This document shows positions 47,060 to 57,841 of a DNA stretch of 64,000 nucleotides, piece after piece. Every line of letters begins with the position of its first letter. Within the stretch, counting starts at the first letter, position 1. The stretch is from Edaphochlamys debaryana (taxonomy: Eukaryota; Chlorophyta; Chlorophyceae; Chlamydomonadales). A program made the translations under genes and the position numbers. The DNA lies in NCBI GenBank assembly GCA_016858145.1, contig JAEHOE010000023.1:1116001-1180000 (forward strand), read 5' to 3'. The notes under the pieces were generated by a model that was not told where the DNA came from, ran no database searches, and worked only from the letters and a program-made list of their open reading frames with translations.

Positions 47060-48270
47060 CTGGAGCCAGGACGCAGACCGCGAAAGGGGCGGGGCCTACC
47101 AGGCGCCTGGCTTTGCACATCCAAAACAACGCTTCGGCGCATGGGCTGGGGCGGACGGCCGTCGCAGAGGGATAGGCTGCCCCCGAGGGTGCCAGCATCA
47201 TACGTACGCTGGCACTGCCGGCTTCCCTGACGTTCTTTCACAGGCACAGGCCCAGGCTCAGCCAGGTTCCTGCCCTGGAGCCTGCGGCAGGCCCCCAGAG
47301 CGCTTTCCATCCCGCCCGCCCCGTCCTCCCGCCCAGCCCGCCGCGCTCACGGGCCCCGCCGCTGCTGTGCACCCGCACCCCCTTCGCAGGAGTGCCTTGC
47401 ACATGCCAGGACGAGCGCGCGAGGCCCCAAAACGCAGAGAAAAAGGCACTGCGGGAGCCTCCCGCGCGGGCAAAACTGTCGTCGTCCAGGATCGAACTGG
47501 AGACCTCTCGCGTGTGAGGCGAATGTGATAACCAACTACACCACGACGACTCGAACCCTGAGCTACAGGGGATGCACAAAAAGCGATTCTGGGCCTACCG
47601 GTGCCGCCGAAACCCGGCCAACGCGCTGTACGGCAACGGCAGGAAAATGGCGCCAACCCCAGATCTGGCCCCCACCTCGCACCCGCCGTACGCTCTGCCG
47701 TACGCCCTGGCGCATCCGTGTGCATGCGCCGGCCCTTTACCAGCGGCAGCGCATGCGGTGAAACGCGGCGCATCGCTGGCGCTCGGCTGCTGATGCTGGC
47801 TGCCCCTGCGCCAAGCCGGCCGGCGGGCGGGCCTGTGGGCCGTTCTGGGGCGTGCAAGAGCCTGCAGGCCCTGGCTTGCGCTGTGGGGCGCTCGAGCAGC
47901 CCTTCTGCGCGGGGACCCGTCGCTGCCGCTGCCGCTGCCGCTGCGGCCTGAGCGGCTGAGGCCGCACGCACACAAGCAAGCCTGTGCGGCTTGGGCAACC
48001 AGCAAGGTTTGTGGCCTTTGCGTCGGCCAGCCCAGAGCCGGCAGGCCCCAGCCCCAGGGGGCGTGAACGCCCCGGGTTCTCGCGAGCTGCGTTTGCCCTG
48101 CTGGGCTGCCCTCCCGGCCACAGGCAGTGTCCTGCGCAGCCCCGGCCCCCAGGTGCTGGTCGGGCTTGGCCGTTCTGGGGTGTGCAGACCCCGCGCGCCA
48201 AGGCCTCAGAACGGCCGGCTCCGACCACGACGACCAGCGCTTGCCGTGCAAGACCTTGGGCTGCACCTCA
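47060..48270. repeat. tRNA-Val repeat block, copy 3
   Basis: The most complete copy: it contains the upstream part shared with copy 2, the tRNA core, and the far 3' part shared with copy 1. Boundaries are approximate. Confidence 0.75.
47478..47550 (-). tRNA. tRNA-Val (anticodon CAC), copy 3
   Basis: Identical in all 73 positions to copies 1 and 2, again with TTTT two bases past the 3' end (47472-47475). Confidence 0.95.
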
Positions 48271-49700
48271 GGCAGAGCGCGGCGGGGGGCTTAGGGCCCC
48301 GAGCCCGAGGACCGAGGCACCAGCCGGCTCAGCGTGTGCAAGTCAGGCGCACTGGGTGGCAATGCCAGGGCCGTGGGCGCCCTCCACTCAATGCTTGGCG
48401 CACTAGTTGCCCCTCCAGCACATCAAATTTCGTACGCTTGCCATAGCGTCGCGTAGCCTTGAGCGTGCAGGGCTCACTCAGGGGCACGCGGGCCTGTTCA
48501 TGCGGTGAGGGCCTGGGCGGCTGCAGCGCCATCCCGCCTAGAGGGTGCGAAGCCCCTCCGTGCCTCCTCTGGCCAAACCGCATGCTGAACGCTGAGCTTG
48601 CAACCGATGCTCGAGGACCGGGCAGCTCGGTCCTGGCCAGTTGCTGGCCTGCACGGCAGCAAGCAGACCTCGCACACGCGGGCCCCTCGCACGGCTTGGC
48701 CAGGGTGGCCAGGGTGGCCACTCCCCTGCAGCCCACCCGTCTGGGACCTTCCCTTGCCCACGTGCTGTCAACGCCCCTGCCCCTGGAAACTCCCACGCTC
48801 AAATGTTCAGACCAGCCCCCGCTTGGTCGCCCTTCCTGACGCGCCTGGCTTCAGCCGGCGCAGACAGGCCGCAACTGTCACCATGGGCCCGCGTCGCTTC
48901 GCACGCAAGTTTGCCTGGCTCCACCCTGAACTGGCACCTAACGTGGTAGGGCGTGTCTGTCTGCCTCCACGCTGGCCACCAACAGGGGCAGCCAGCGGTC
49001 CGTGGCAGTTGCGGCCATGCGCTGCTGGCGCCCGGTGCGAGCTGGCCGGCCCGTAGGCTGGGACGCCCGGGCCGCACTTGGTTGGTGAGTAGTGGGACCA
49101 GGGGTGAGTGGGACCGGGGGTGTCGCAGGCGGTGTGGTAAGGGCCCCGAGGCCGCGTGTCACAGGGGCAGGCGCCTCTGCGGCCCCCTACACCCCGGGCG
49201 CCCGGGCCGCACTCGGATGGGTACCGGTAGTGGGGCAGGCCGTGTGGCTGGGGCCGTGAGGCTGCATAGCGCGCGGGCATGCACCTCTGCAGCCGCCGAT
49301 AGACACCCCGGGGGCCTTGGCCCACGAGGTTGGGCTTCTTTCAACACGGCTGCCAACTTTGTGACGGAAACCTCAGACCCCTCCGGCCCTGGGCTTTGGC
49401 TCGCTGTGGCCTGTGGTTCGCTCGTTGCTGCGCTGGCTGCCACAGCGTAGAGCCTTACGCCCCGCTTGTGCCCGGCCCCGTGCCCCACCAAGCTCACAGC
49501 CCCACACAGCTGCTGGCTTACTCAAGGTGTGCACATCCCGCCCGTCATGCCGCGTGCGTGCCGCCCAGCCATCGCTCCCCAGTTCTGGCCAGCGTCTGTG
49601 CCCCGCCCCTCGCCGACTGGCCCGCGGCTGTGCCAGCACCCCACGCCCAGCACCCAACGCCCATAACCAAAAGTCCCCCGCGACCCATCCCGCGACCCAC
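48271..49700. other. Region without resolved gene, with a ~130-bp imperfect tandem duplication
   Basis: No protein was recognised. At about 49060-49192 and 49193-49312 two diverged copies follow each other (shared words: CGCCCGGGCCGCACT, CACCTCTGC or GCGCCTCTGC, ACACCCCG). The last exon of the plastid gene to the right may lie here but was not identified. Confidence 0.4.
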
Positions 49701-51038
49701 CTGCTTGAACTCCTTGGTCTCCAGCGCGCTCAGCGTGGGCGGCGGCTCCAGCGGCGCCAGCACCTTGGCCTCCTCCAGGGCCTTATCCAGGGAGCCGAAG
49801 CCGGACGCCACGGCGCCGCTGGCCGCGTACAGGGCCTGGCGGGAGCCGGACGGGCGAGTGGGAGAACGGGTGGCGATTGGCGAAGAAGCGAAGTAACGCG
49901 CGCGTCAGCGTGCGTCGGAGGGTGAGGCGGTGGAGGGGCTGTACCAGACAGGGTCTGCGTAGCGGTGCCGGCCCTCGGGCCGGGGCCGGGCCGTAACGCA
50001 GGCGGAGGGTGCGGTGCCCGTACCTTGGCGATGGGGTTGGAGGGGGGCACCAGGTCGGTGGGGGGGTAGCGCGTGGAGCGACGCATCTGAACGAACTCGT
50101 GCCGGAAGTTGTCCTTGGCCTGTGTGGGGGGGGAGGGATTCGGGGGGGAGAGGGGAGGGGAAGGGGAGCAAGACTTGTGAGCCCATCTGTGCACGAGGAA
50201 TTGGATTGGACCGAGGGAGCTTCCTGATGTGCAGGCTCTGCACTGGCAGGCGTGAACGTTGTGCCAGGCTTCGGCCAATGTACTGTAGACGGCAGCCCGC
50301 AGCCCGCAGCGGAGGCGCGACGCGACAGGGCCCATGCGCCCATGCCCTCACCCTCCTGCCCCGAACCCCTCTGTCCCCGCGTCCTTCTGCCCCAGCACAG
50401 GCCATTTCCGTCACAGGCCGTCCGAAGCTTGGACGGACGAGCCTGCGGCCCGTGACTTCGAGGGATCCCTTTCGCTGACCACCAGGGATGCCTAACCCCA
50501 CGCACCAGCTGCCAGACATCCTTGGGGACCTCGCCATAGCTCTCCTGATAGAGCCGCCCCGAGCCCGAGCGGAAGCCGTAGTCAGCGCACATGGCAGGGA
50601 TGATCTTTCCCTCGCGGTCCTGGAAGAGCGGGCACTCGCCGGGTTGGCTGCGGGGAGCAACCGGGCGATGAGCGATGGATGGGTCCGAGTCCACACCACT
50701 CTCGCAAACCGGGGGCAGCGCTCAAGCCAGCAGTCCCCCGATAGCGACCCCCCGATAACGGTCCCCCGATAAACCGCTGCAGAGCAGCCGATTACCACTT
50801 ACGGGACAATTGGCGCCGCTACAGCACGCACACGCAGTGGAGCCCTGCAAACGTATCGGGAGGCGTCAGGAGTGCTGCGCGACAGCCACAGGCAGGGCAG
50901 GTGCACCTCATAGAAGGGGCGTCCGGAAGAAAGTGCCTCCGCGCCGGTTTATATCCTTAGCTCAGCAACTCATGCGCACCGGCGCAGGCATCTACGAGGC
51001 GGTGCAGCCCCGGCGCGAAGTCGTTGCGCGGCAAGCAT
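49701..51038 (-). CDS. Plastid-targeted protein of unknown family (3' end unresolved)
   Basis: Five exons join in phase: 50980-51038, 50803-50844, 50506-50647, 50024-50119, 49701-49835, at least 158 codons. The start MLAAQRLRAGAAPPRRCLR continues across the first intron into APLRVRAVAAPIV, a clear transit-peptide composition. The mature part has GECPLFQDREGKIIPAMCAD, then YGFRSGSGRLYQESYGEVPK, a helix with NFRHEFVQMRRSTRYPP, the NPIAKALYAA junction, and a C-terminal helix ending ETKEFKQ. The ordered composition and matching phases support a real gene. The exon ending at 49701 has a good GTGGGT donor, but no next exon was found; reading through gives a stop at 49545. I do not recognise the family. 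Intron 2 holds a 3 x 14-bp repeat. Confidence 0.7.
50733..50774. repeat. Tandem repeat, three near-identical 14-bp units
   Basis: Units GTCCCCCGATAGCG, ACCCCCCGATAACG and GTCCCCCGATAAAC follow directly, inside an intron of the unknown plastid gene. Confidence 0.85.
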
Positions 51039-51983
51039 GTTTTGACGGAAGTGTAAATTGCGCAGCAACGTCTTCCTTTCACCGTGCCAAAGCGTGTGTG
51101 TGCAGGCTGCTACTTGGAGGGACAGGAGTTTCTGGGGCGCAAACGGGTTTGGGCCTTGCATGGGTGCGCGGGAGGTTGTGGCGGCAAGATGGCAACGTTG
51201 CCGGCACGCCCTCACCCGCGTTTCCCCCTGCGCGGCCCCCGCGGCCCCCCGACTCCCTTTCCCGCTCCCCCTCTCGTCCTTGCCAATCACAGCGTGCGCT
51301 GCCCCTATCTGCCGTGGTGTCCTGGTAAGCGGCTTTCCTCTGAGCGGGAGGGAGCGGGTCGCCCTTCCTGGGCCCTTCCCGCTCCTTCCGCTCCCGGGCC
51401 CTTCCTGCTCCACCCCCTGCCTGCCTCTGCACAACCCTTCCCAACCCTTCTCCCTGCTCCCTACTCCGCCTAAGCCCCTCCACGCGCGTCAAGGAAGCGA
51501 ACGTGCCGCCCAGGCTTCACGGCACGCGGATGTACGGATGCCAGTATTGAATGCACCTGCGCCTGAGTTCGTCGACCCAGTGCTGGCACACATATCTACG
51601 TAGAACGCAGACCTAAGGTTGACCAAAGACAATCTTGTGCGAGCGGCTGCGGAGAAACGCGCCAAAATCGTAGAAAGCTCATTTGCTGAACACTGCTGCA
51701 CTCGCAAGCCGACGTGCCTGATGAGGCACACGCCCGTGAATTAAGGCCACTGACATAAGATCTCGTCGCGTAGGCTAGGCGGGCCACGTACAGAATGCCC
51801 ATCGATGTGCAGGCTTCGGCATCGCGTTGACTCTTCTCCCACACATCACTAACAGCTATCCCAGCCTCAGACATGAGGATGGAGCATGCGAGCGAGTACT
51901 TGTGGCCTAAAGCTGGAGCGTTGACGGCCGCGGGACAAGCTTGGGCAGAGGGGGCTGGCCCAGAAGCCCCCAACAGCCTGACT
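51039..51983. other. Intergenic region between divergent genes
   Basis: It holds the promoters of two divergent genes. The right half (51500-51870) has lower GC and different codon-like texture. A 137-codon minus-strand frame at 51596-52009 overlaps the start of the next gene and has no recognised motif. Confidence 0.45.
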
Positions 51984-54900
51984 ATGGTGGACAGCCGCAG
52001 CTCACCCACCCTTGGCGGGGAGGCGGTTCAGGACTCTGACGAGCGGTGCCGCAAGCGGATACGCACCAGCGGGTCTGGCGCCAGCCCAAGTGGCGCACCG
52101 CGCAGTGGTGGGACAGGTGCAGCTGAAGGGCGGTTCTCTCCCCCGGCCTGCGGCGGCGCGGCGGCTCAAGCCCAGGCGGCGGAGCCACGCCCAGCAGGTC
52201 CACTGGGACCTGTTGAGCGGCCCTTGACGGACACAACGCCACACAAGAAGCAGCGCACGGATGCGCCTGACAGGTGAGCAGGGCGCCTTGAGCTAGTCCT
52301 GGCGACGTGCGGGGGGAGGCGGTGTGGGAGGTGGGTGCCCGCATGCGTCTTAGGTCTGATGTGTCACCTCCTTCCCTCGATGGTGCCCGTGCTCCTGCTT
52401 GCAGCGCACCCGACGTCGCCTGTGAGGGGCGAGGAGGAGTGCCGGAGTCCTCTGCGGCGGCGGATTCGGATGCGAATGCGCTGACTGCGAACGCAATGGG
52501 GGCGTGCGAGCGAGGGGCGCCCGGCCCCAGGAGCAGCACCCTTCCAGGTGGGTAGGGGCCAAGGCCTCGGCCCAAGGCCGGGGGCGCGTGCTCATCAATC
52601 ACGCCTACGGCTAGCAACTAGCAACGATCCTCTCGAGCAGCTGATGCAAGAAGTCCCGTGTCGCGTCGTGTGGTGTCCTCCTGCAGGCTGCGCTCCCTCA
52701 GCGTCGCTCCGGTCTCCAACAGAGGCTGGCTGGGGACTGCCCCCCACAACCACGGTGAGGTTAGAACTGAAGCTTGAAGCGTGAAGGTGTGTCAGCCCAC
52801 CCCCGCAAAGGCTGACAGGGTCCGCTGCCCGCTATGCGGCCTCTCCGCGAAGCACGTGCCACAGTCAGAGCCTCTGCACTGCTGGTGGTCTAGTCCAGCC
52901 CGCTGCGCCTCCCACACTTGCTTCGTTCGCCTGTCGCCGCCCCGCAGGACGCTGACCAGACGTCAGGACTCTGCGCTAAGCCCGGGGCGTCGGGCCCGCG
53001 GCCGCCAGCTCTCACGCACGCGGGCGCTGCGACCGCTGCGCCGACGCCCCAGCAGCCCACGGCGCCGACCGCTGCAGCCGGGTCAGCGTTAGTGGGGCCC
53101 CAGCAGCCCACGGCACCGACTGCTGCAGCCGACGGGGCCGCGCGGGCAGGGCTGGCTGGGCCCGGGCCCGGCCCGTGCTCGAACGCTGCCGCTGCGGCCG
53201 CCGCACGGGGCTCGCCCCTCAGCCACCCCCAGCCCCGCACGGGGGCTAGGGGTCTCGAGGCTCACGCAGACGCCCCCACGAGCGATCAGCGTGGCGGCGC
53301 GGGGCCCGCGTCCGCCTCAGCCGCCACTGGAGTAGACAATGAAACGCAGGCCGGCCGGGCGGCCCTCCTGGCGGCCATGGTGGCGAAGGGGCTGTTCCGG
53401 TCCAGTGCCAGGACGTGCAAGGCGCCCTCGCGTGCCGCGTCTGCGCGTGCGGAGTCGCCCCCGGCCTCGGTGCGCTCCCCTGTGCAGGCGCTGCCGCTGG
53501 GCCGCGAAGCAGCCGACGGTGCAGCGCTGGCGCCAGCCGCCTCAGGGCCCAAGCGCTTGGCCGTGGCAGAGGCCGCGGCCAGCGGGCCCAGCGGCCCGCA
53601 GCCCGCGCCCGCGGGCCGCGGCAGCGGTGCGGAGCCGGCTGCGGCTGCTGACTGCGCCGCTGCCACGGCGGGGGCGGGGGCGGCGGTGGAGGTGCACGGC
53701 GGCGGGGTGGGGCCGCTCCCGTGCAGCGGCCGGGGTCCAGGGGAGTCACGCGCCCCACTCGGCGCGCCCAGGTCGGGGAGGCAGCTATTGGCATCCGTCA
53801 ACATTCCTGCTGCTGAGACTGAGGCCACGGACGCCGCTGCTGGGGTGGCCGAGCCGCAGCCGGGTCTTCCGGGGATACCGGCAGAGCCCAGGCCGGCCGA
53901 GCATGCGCATCATCCCGCGGCGCAGGCGGGGACAGAGCCGGCGCCGCCAGCGCTGCCAACCGAGGAGCTCATCCATCCTCAACCCCAGCCCCAGCCCTCG
54001 CCTCCGTCCTGCACCCACTCCCCCGCGCCAACACCACCAACACTCGTCGCAGAGGCAGCCCACGAGGCCGCCCTCGCCAAGCTGAGCTGGCGGCACGCCA
54101 TGCTCTCCTCAACCCAGGCCCGCAAACACGCCTGCGAGCTGGCCAACCTGCAGGGCGAGCTAGCCGACGCTCGCTCCGAGCTCGCCACGACTCAGGCCGA
54201 GCTCGAGGTTCTGGCCACGCACGCCAGGGCCAAACACGAGGAGGACGAGGAGCAGTGCCGCAAGTCCCTGGCGTTGGCGCTGGCCGCGCGGCAGGTGGCG
54301 CAGGGACTGGCGGAGAAGCTGCAGGAGCAGATGGCGGAGGCGGAGCGCTACAAGGAGGCCAAGGCTAGGGCGGAGGAGGCGGCGTGGCAGGCCCAGAGGG
54401 AGGCAACGCAGGCGTCTCGGACGTCGCGGGCGGCGCACGCCCGGATGACGCAGGAGCTCGAGGAGGCCAGGGCGGCGCAGAAAGCGGCGAAAGTGGCGCA
54501 AAAGGCGGCGGAGGTGGAGGCGGCGCGGGTCAAGGCGGAGGCGGAGCAGGCGCGGAAGGCGGCCGAGGCGGAGGCCGCTCGGGTGGAGCGGGAGGCGAAG
54601 GAGGCGGTGCAGGCCGCGGAGGCGGCGCAGGGGGCAGCGGGGGCGGAGGCCGCACGGGTTAAGGAGGAGGCGGAGGAGGCGCGGAGCCATGCCCTGGCCT
54701 TGTCACAGTTGTCAGCGGAGGCGACGGACGTTGCCGTGGCTTTGGCGGGGGCGCTGCGCGCCGAGCAGGCCAAGGCAGCGGAGGCGGAGGCGGCACGGAA
54801 GGCGGCGGAGGAGCAGCTCGCGGCGCTGCGGGCCGAGCCTGCCGGCAAGGCCGCGCCTGCGGGCGGCCCGCCTGCGGACCAGCCCAGCTCCGCCCTGGTC

Positions 54901-55737
54901 CCAGGCCCACCCCAGGCCCAGGCCCATGCAAGCGGCAACCCAGGCGCGGCTGTGGCGGTGGCCGCAGCAGCCTCCTCAGAGCAGGACGCGGGGGCCCTAC
55001 AGGTACTGCGCGCCAAGTTGAAGGCAGCCGAGGCGGCCGCGTCGGCCGCACAGCGGGAGACGGAGGCCGCGCGGCGCGAGGCCAGGCACGCTGCCATGCA
55101 GGCCTCCCACCACGCCGCGGCGCTGGTGGCGGCCGCGGAGGCGCGCGCGCAGCAGCTGCTGCAGGCCGTGGTGTCCTTCCTGCGGGAGAGGCCCGAGGCC
55201 CGGCCCCTGCTCGACAAGATCCTGGCGCAGTTGGGCCCGCTGCCCGAGGCCCAGGCCCAGGCCCAAGCTGCCACCCCGGGCCCAGGCCCAGGCTGCTCAA
55301 GTCCCGTGGGGCCCTCAGAGCCGGAGCCCCAGCCGCAGCTCGAGGGCCGCGCGTCCGATGCTTCGAGCCCCCACGCGCCGGGCCCGCTGGCCGCAGTTCC
55401 GAGCTCCGTGGCACCCGCTGCATCTAGCCACCGCCAGTCCAGCCCCGGGGCCCCGAGCGAGCTGTCCGATTCGCACGAGCCGTCTTGCTTGGCCTTGGCC
55501 GCATGCCCGGAGGAGGCAGGGCCGCTGTGGTGGGTGGAGAGCGACGCTCGGCTGGAGCACGTGGGGGCTGCGCGTGCAGCGGGACCGCCGGTCGCAGCGG
55601 TGGTCCCTGAGGCGCAGACGGTGCCGTCGAGTCAAGGGGCGCCCGCTGGTGCCGAGGAGGGCGGTGGCGCCAGGCTGGTGCCTGCGTGCACGCCGCTGGG
55701 AGCGCGGGCGATTGCTGCTGTGGTGGAGGCCGTGTAG
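51984..55737 (+). CDS. Long coiled-coil protein of unknown function
   Basis: Four exons join in phase to 1096 residues: 51984-52273, 52405-52547, 52687-52754, 52948-55737. The in-frame ATG at 51873 is an alternative start (37 residues longer); 51984 was favoured because MVDSRSSPTLGG begins the coding-like texture. The N-terminal part is Ser/Gly-rich with basic clusters (CRKRIRTSG, HKKQRTDAP) that could be nuclear signals. The first part of exon 4 is Ala/Pro-rich linker. From about 54050 to 54830 the protein is a continuous Ala/Glu/Lys/Arg helix with heptad spacing (units like AAEVEAARVKAEAEQARKAA), then a second helix at 55010-55150, and a Pro/Gln-rich tail. It is probably a structural coiled coil. 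Low-complexity helices match many unrelated proteins, so no family is claimed. Confidence 0.7.
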
Positions 55738-57841
55738 GGGCGGTGGCTGCGATGCCGACAGGGGGGCCGTGGTTATTGATGTGAACGTGCACATTCATGA
55801 GCGAGCGGCGAGAGGCATGCGTTCTATAGCTTACAGCAACAGTAGTAAGGGGAGGTTGCGAGCGGGCTGCCAGGGCCCAGGTCAATCACTTGGCCGCCGG
55901 GATTGAGGGCGGGAGGTAGAGGCACTGTGCATGTGGAGCAGAGGGTCTTCATTGGGCTGATTTGCCCCCGGCGCAATGTTGTCAGCTAACCTTATGCATG
56001 TCGGGTCCCTGATTGGCCTGCTGGAGGGCCCGATTACCGGCAAGTTCGGGGCGACGGGGAGGGGCCCACCAGCGTCAATGGATGCCAAGCGCTGTATGAC
56101 TGGGGTCAATGCAACGTGCAGCCAGCCTGGTCTGGCCCACCAGCCGGTGACGCGACGAGTGAAGCAACGAGTTAAGCAGTCCCGAGCACATCTGGGGACT
56201 GCGTGGACTAAGAGCTGGCCCAGCCGGGCTGAAGCCTGCCAAGCTGTTCAAGTTGTCAGCGTCGCGTTCAAGTGGCTAGCATATAGGGGGTGCGGGTTTG
56301 GGGTCTGGGCCTCAGGGCCAGGATGTGGACTCTGGCCTACCGCCTACGGCTTAAAACGTACAAAGCTGCTAGCTGGGTTAAGAACAGGGGTGCCAGGCAA
56401 GCGAGTGCGAGTGCGAGCTGGGTTCGCACCGGCTTGGTTGTCTAAGCTCTCGGACCAAGCTTTCGGGTGCGGTACTGCGGGTTGCACGGGTGTAACATCC
56501 AAGTGACTTACACGTCCAACAGAAGCATGAATCTACCAATCAGGTCTTGGCGCTCAGCTGTGAAGCCAACAACGACGACAAAGCCACAACAAGCTAGCCA
56601 AGTCACTCCAGCAGGACGGCCAGCGACGCGCATCGGGATGAGAAGGTCAGCATCACGGGGATGCAGAACTTCCTCGCCATGCATGCGTACGCACTAGAGG
56701 CTGGCCTGCTGTGTCCCGCCGCTCAAAAGGACAAAACACTCATCACGCTCACCCGCAGAAGGTCCGCCTTCAAACGGTTCCTTCCATTTCCCCAACCTCA
56801 AACCCCTCCTCTCAAGCTGCCTCGGACTCAGGAGGGAGCCAAAAACCAGGCTCCGACCTCCGAAATCAGCCCCTCGCCAAAAGCTCCAAGCTTTGCCTGC
56901 TTCTCCGACTTCGCCATGGCCCCGCCGCATCACGCACCAGTCTCGGGCCCCCATGAGAGGGAGCTCAACAAGAAAGGCCGTGCGCAGCGGGCCGTGAAAT
57001 GTTGAAACTGAAACCGGATAGCCTCAACCGACAGCCGCGTCAAAACGCATAAGCACGCCAGCGCACAGAGAGCTGTGCCCCGCGTCGCAATCCCTGATGC
57101 TCCGCAGCCGTAGACCGAAGCCAGCGAGCCATACCGCCCAATGTCCGAAGCGAAAGACGTCATGACGACGCCTTGGACTACCTACACACAAGATCCGCTA
57201 CTAAGGCACGTGCCAGACAAATGCTTGGCACAGAATATGCCATGGCGGCAACGCACAGTCCGGTGCAAACTGCAGCTGCCATGAAGAGACCTACACTACC
57301 GTACGTATTATGACTCATAATGACAGAGCACATGCGGGGAGGAGGCAGGAATGCCCTGCTCCTTCAATGTAAACAATGGTCCCACACACCATCACGCAGC
57401 CAAGAAAGGAGAATTCCTCGAAAGAATCCCACCTCTGCAAACCGCGTGTCGGCGCGCTGCCGCCTCCCCGCCCACATCACAGCAATTAGCGATAGCCACG
57501 CGCAGGGCGCATCAGGCAACCCCGCGGCGACCGGTCCGTATCCGTGTGAAACCGTACCATCACTGTAGAAGCCAGCTACGTACCTTCCCTTGCCAACGCA
57601 GGGAAAGCGCCAACCTGGATCGCCATCAAAACCCCGGCGCTCCAGAGCCCGGGCCTCCCGGCATGTTTGCTTTCCAGGTCCGCATTAACTGCTAGCATAT
57701 GCTACCACGCATTACGAACTAGCCATCCAGACTATTTAGCTGCTAGCACATGCCCCCACTCAGTACCGCACAAGCCATGCAGGCCATACAACAATCCAAC
57801 CCGCAAGCCATAAAGCCGGCCACTGGCCCACGCCGCGCAGC
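55738..57841. other. Intergenic region between convergent genes
   Basis: About 2.1 kb. From 56500 to 57740 it is clearly less GC-rich than the genes. The longest frame (55976-56506, plus) has no motif or gene-like composition. No repeat or RNA gene was recognised. Confidence 0.5.

Noticed and set aside
43247..47528. Plus-strand frames ending in the same peptide (VVVQDRTGDLSRVRRM) three times
   Set aside because: The shared peptide is a translation of the tRNA-Val genes read on the wrong strand, not a protein family.
43785..48266. Two minus-strand frames sharing HGKRWSSWSEPAVLRP (44213 and 48266 starts)
   Set aside because: Similarity comes from the duplicated block. The frames diverge and shift soon after, with no sign of protein-level conservation.
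51596..52009. 137-codon minus-strand frame overlapping the start of the coiled-coil gene
   Set aside because: No motif, and it conflicts with the phase-consistent plus-strand model. The lower-GC texture is noted, but support is insufficient.
55976..56506. 176-codon plus-strand frame in the intergenic region
   Set aside because: No recognisable domain, mixed composition, isolated; not enough to call a gene.
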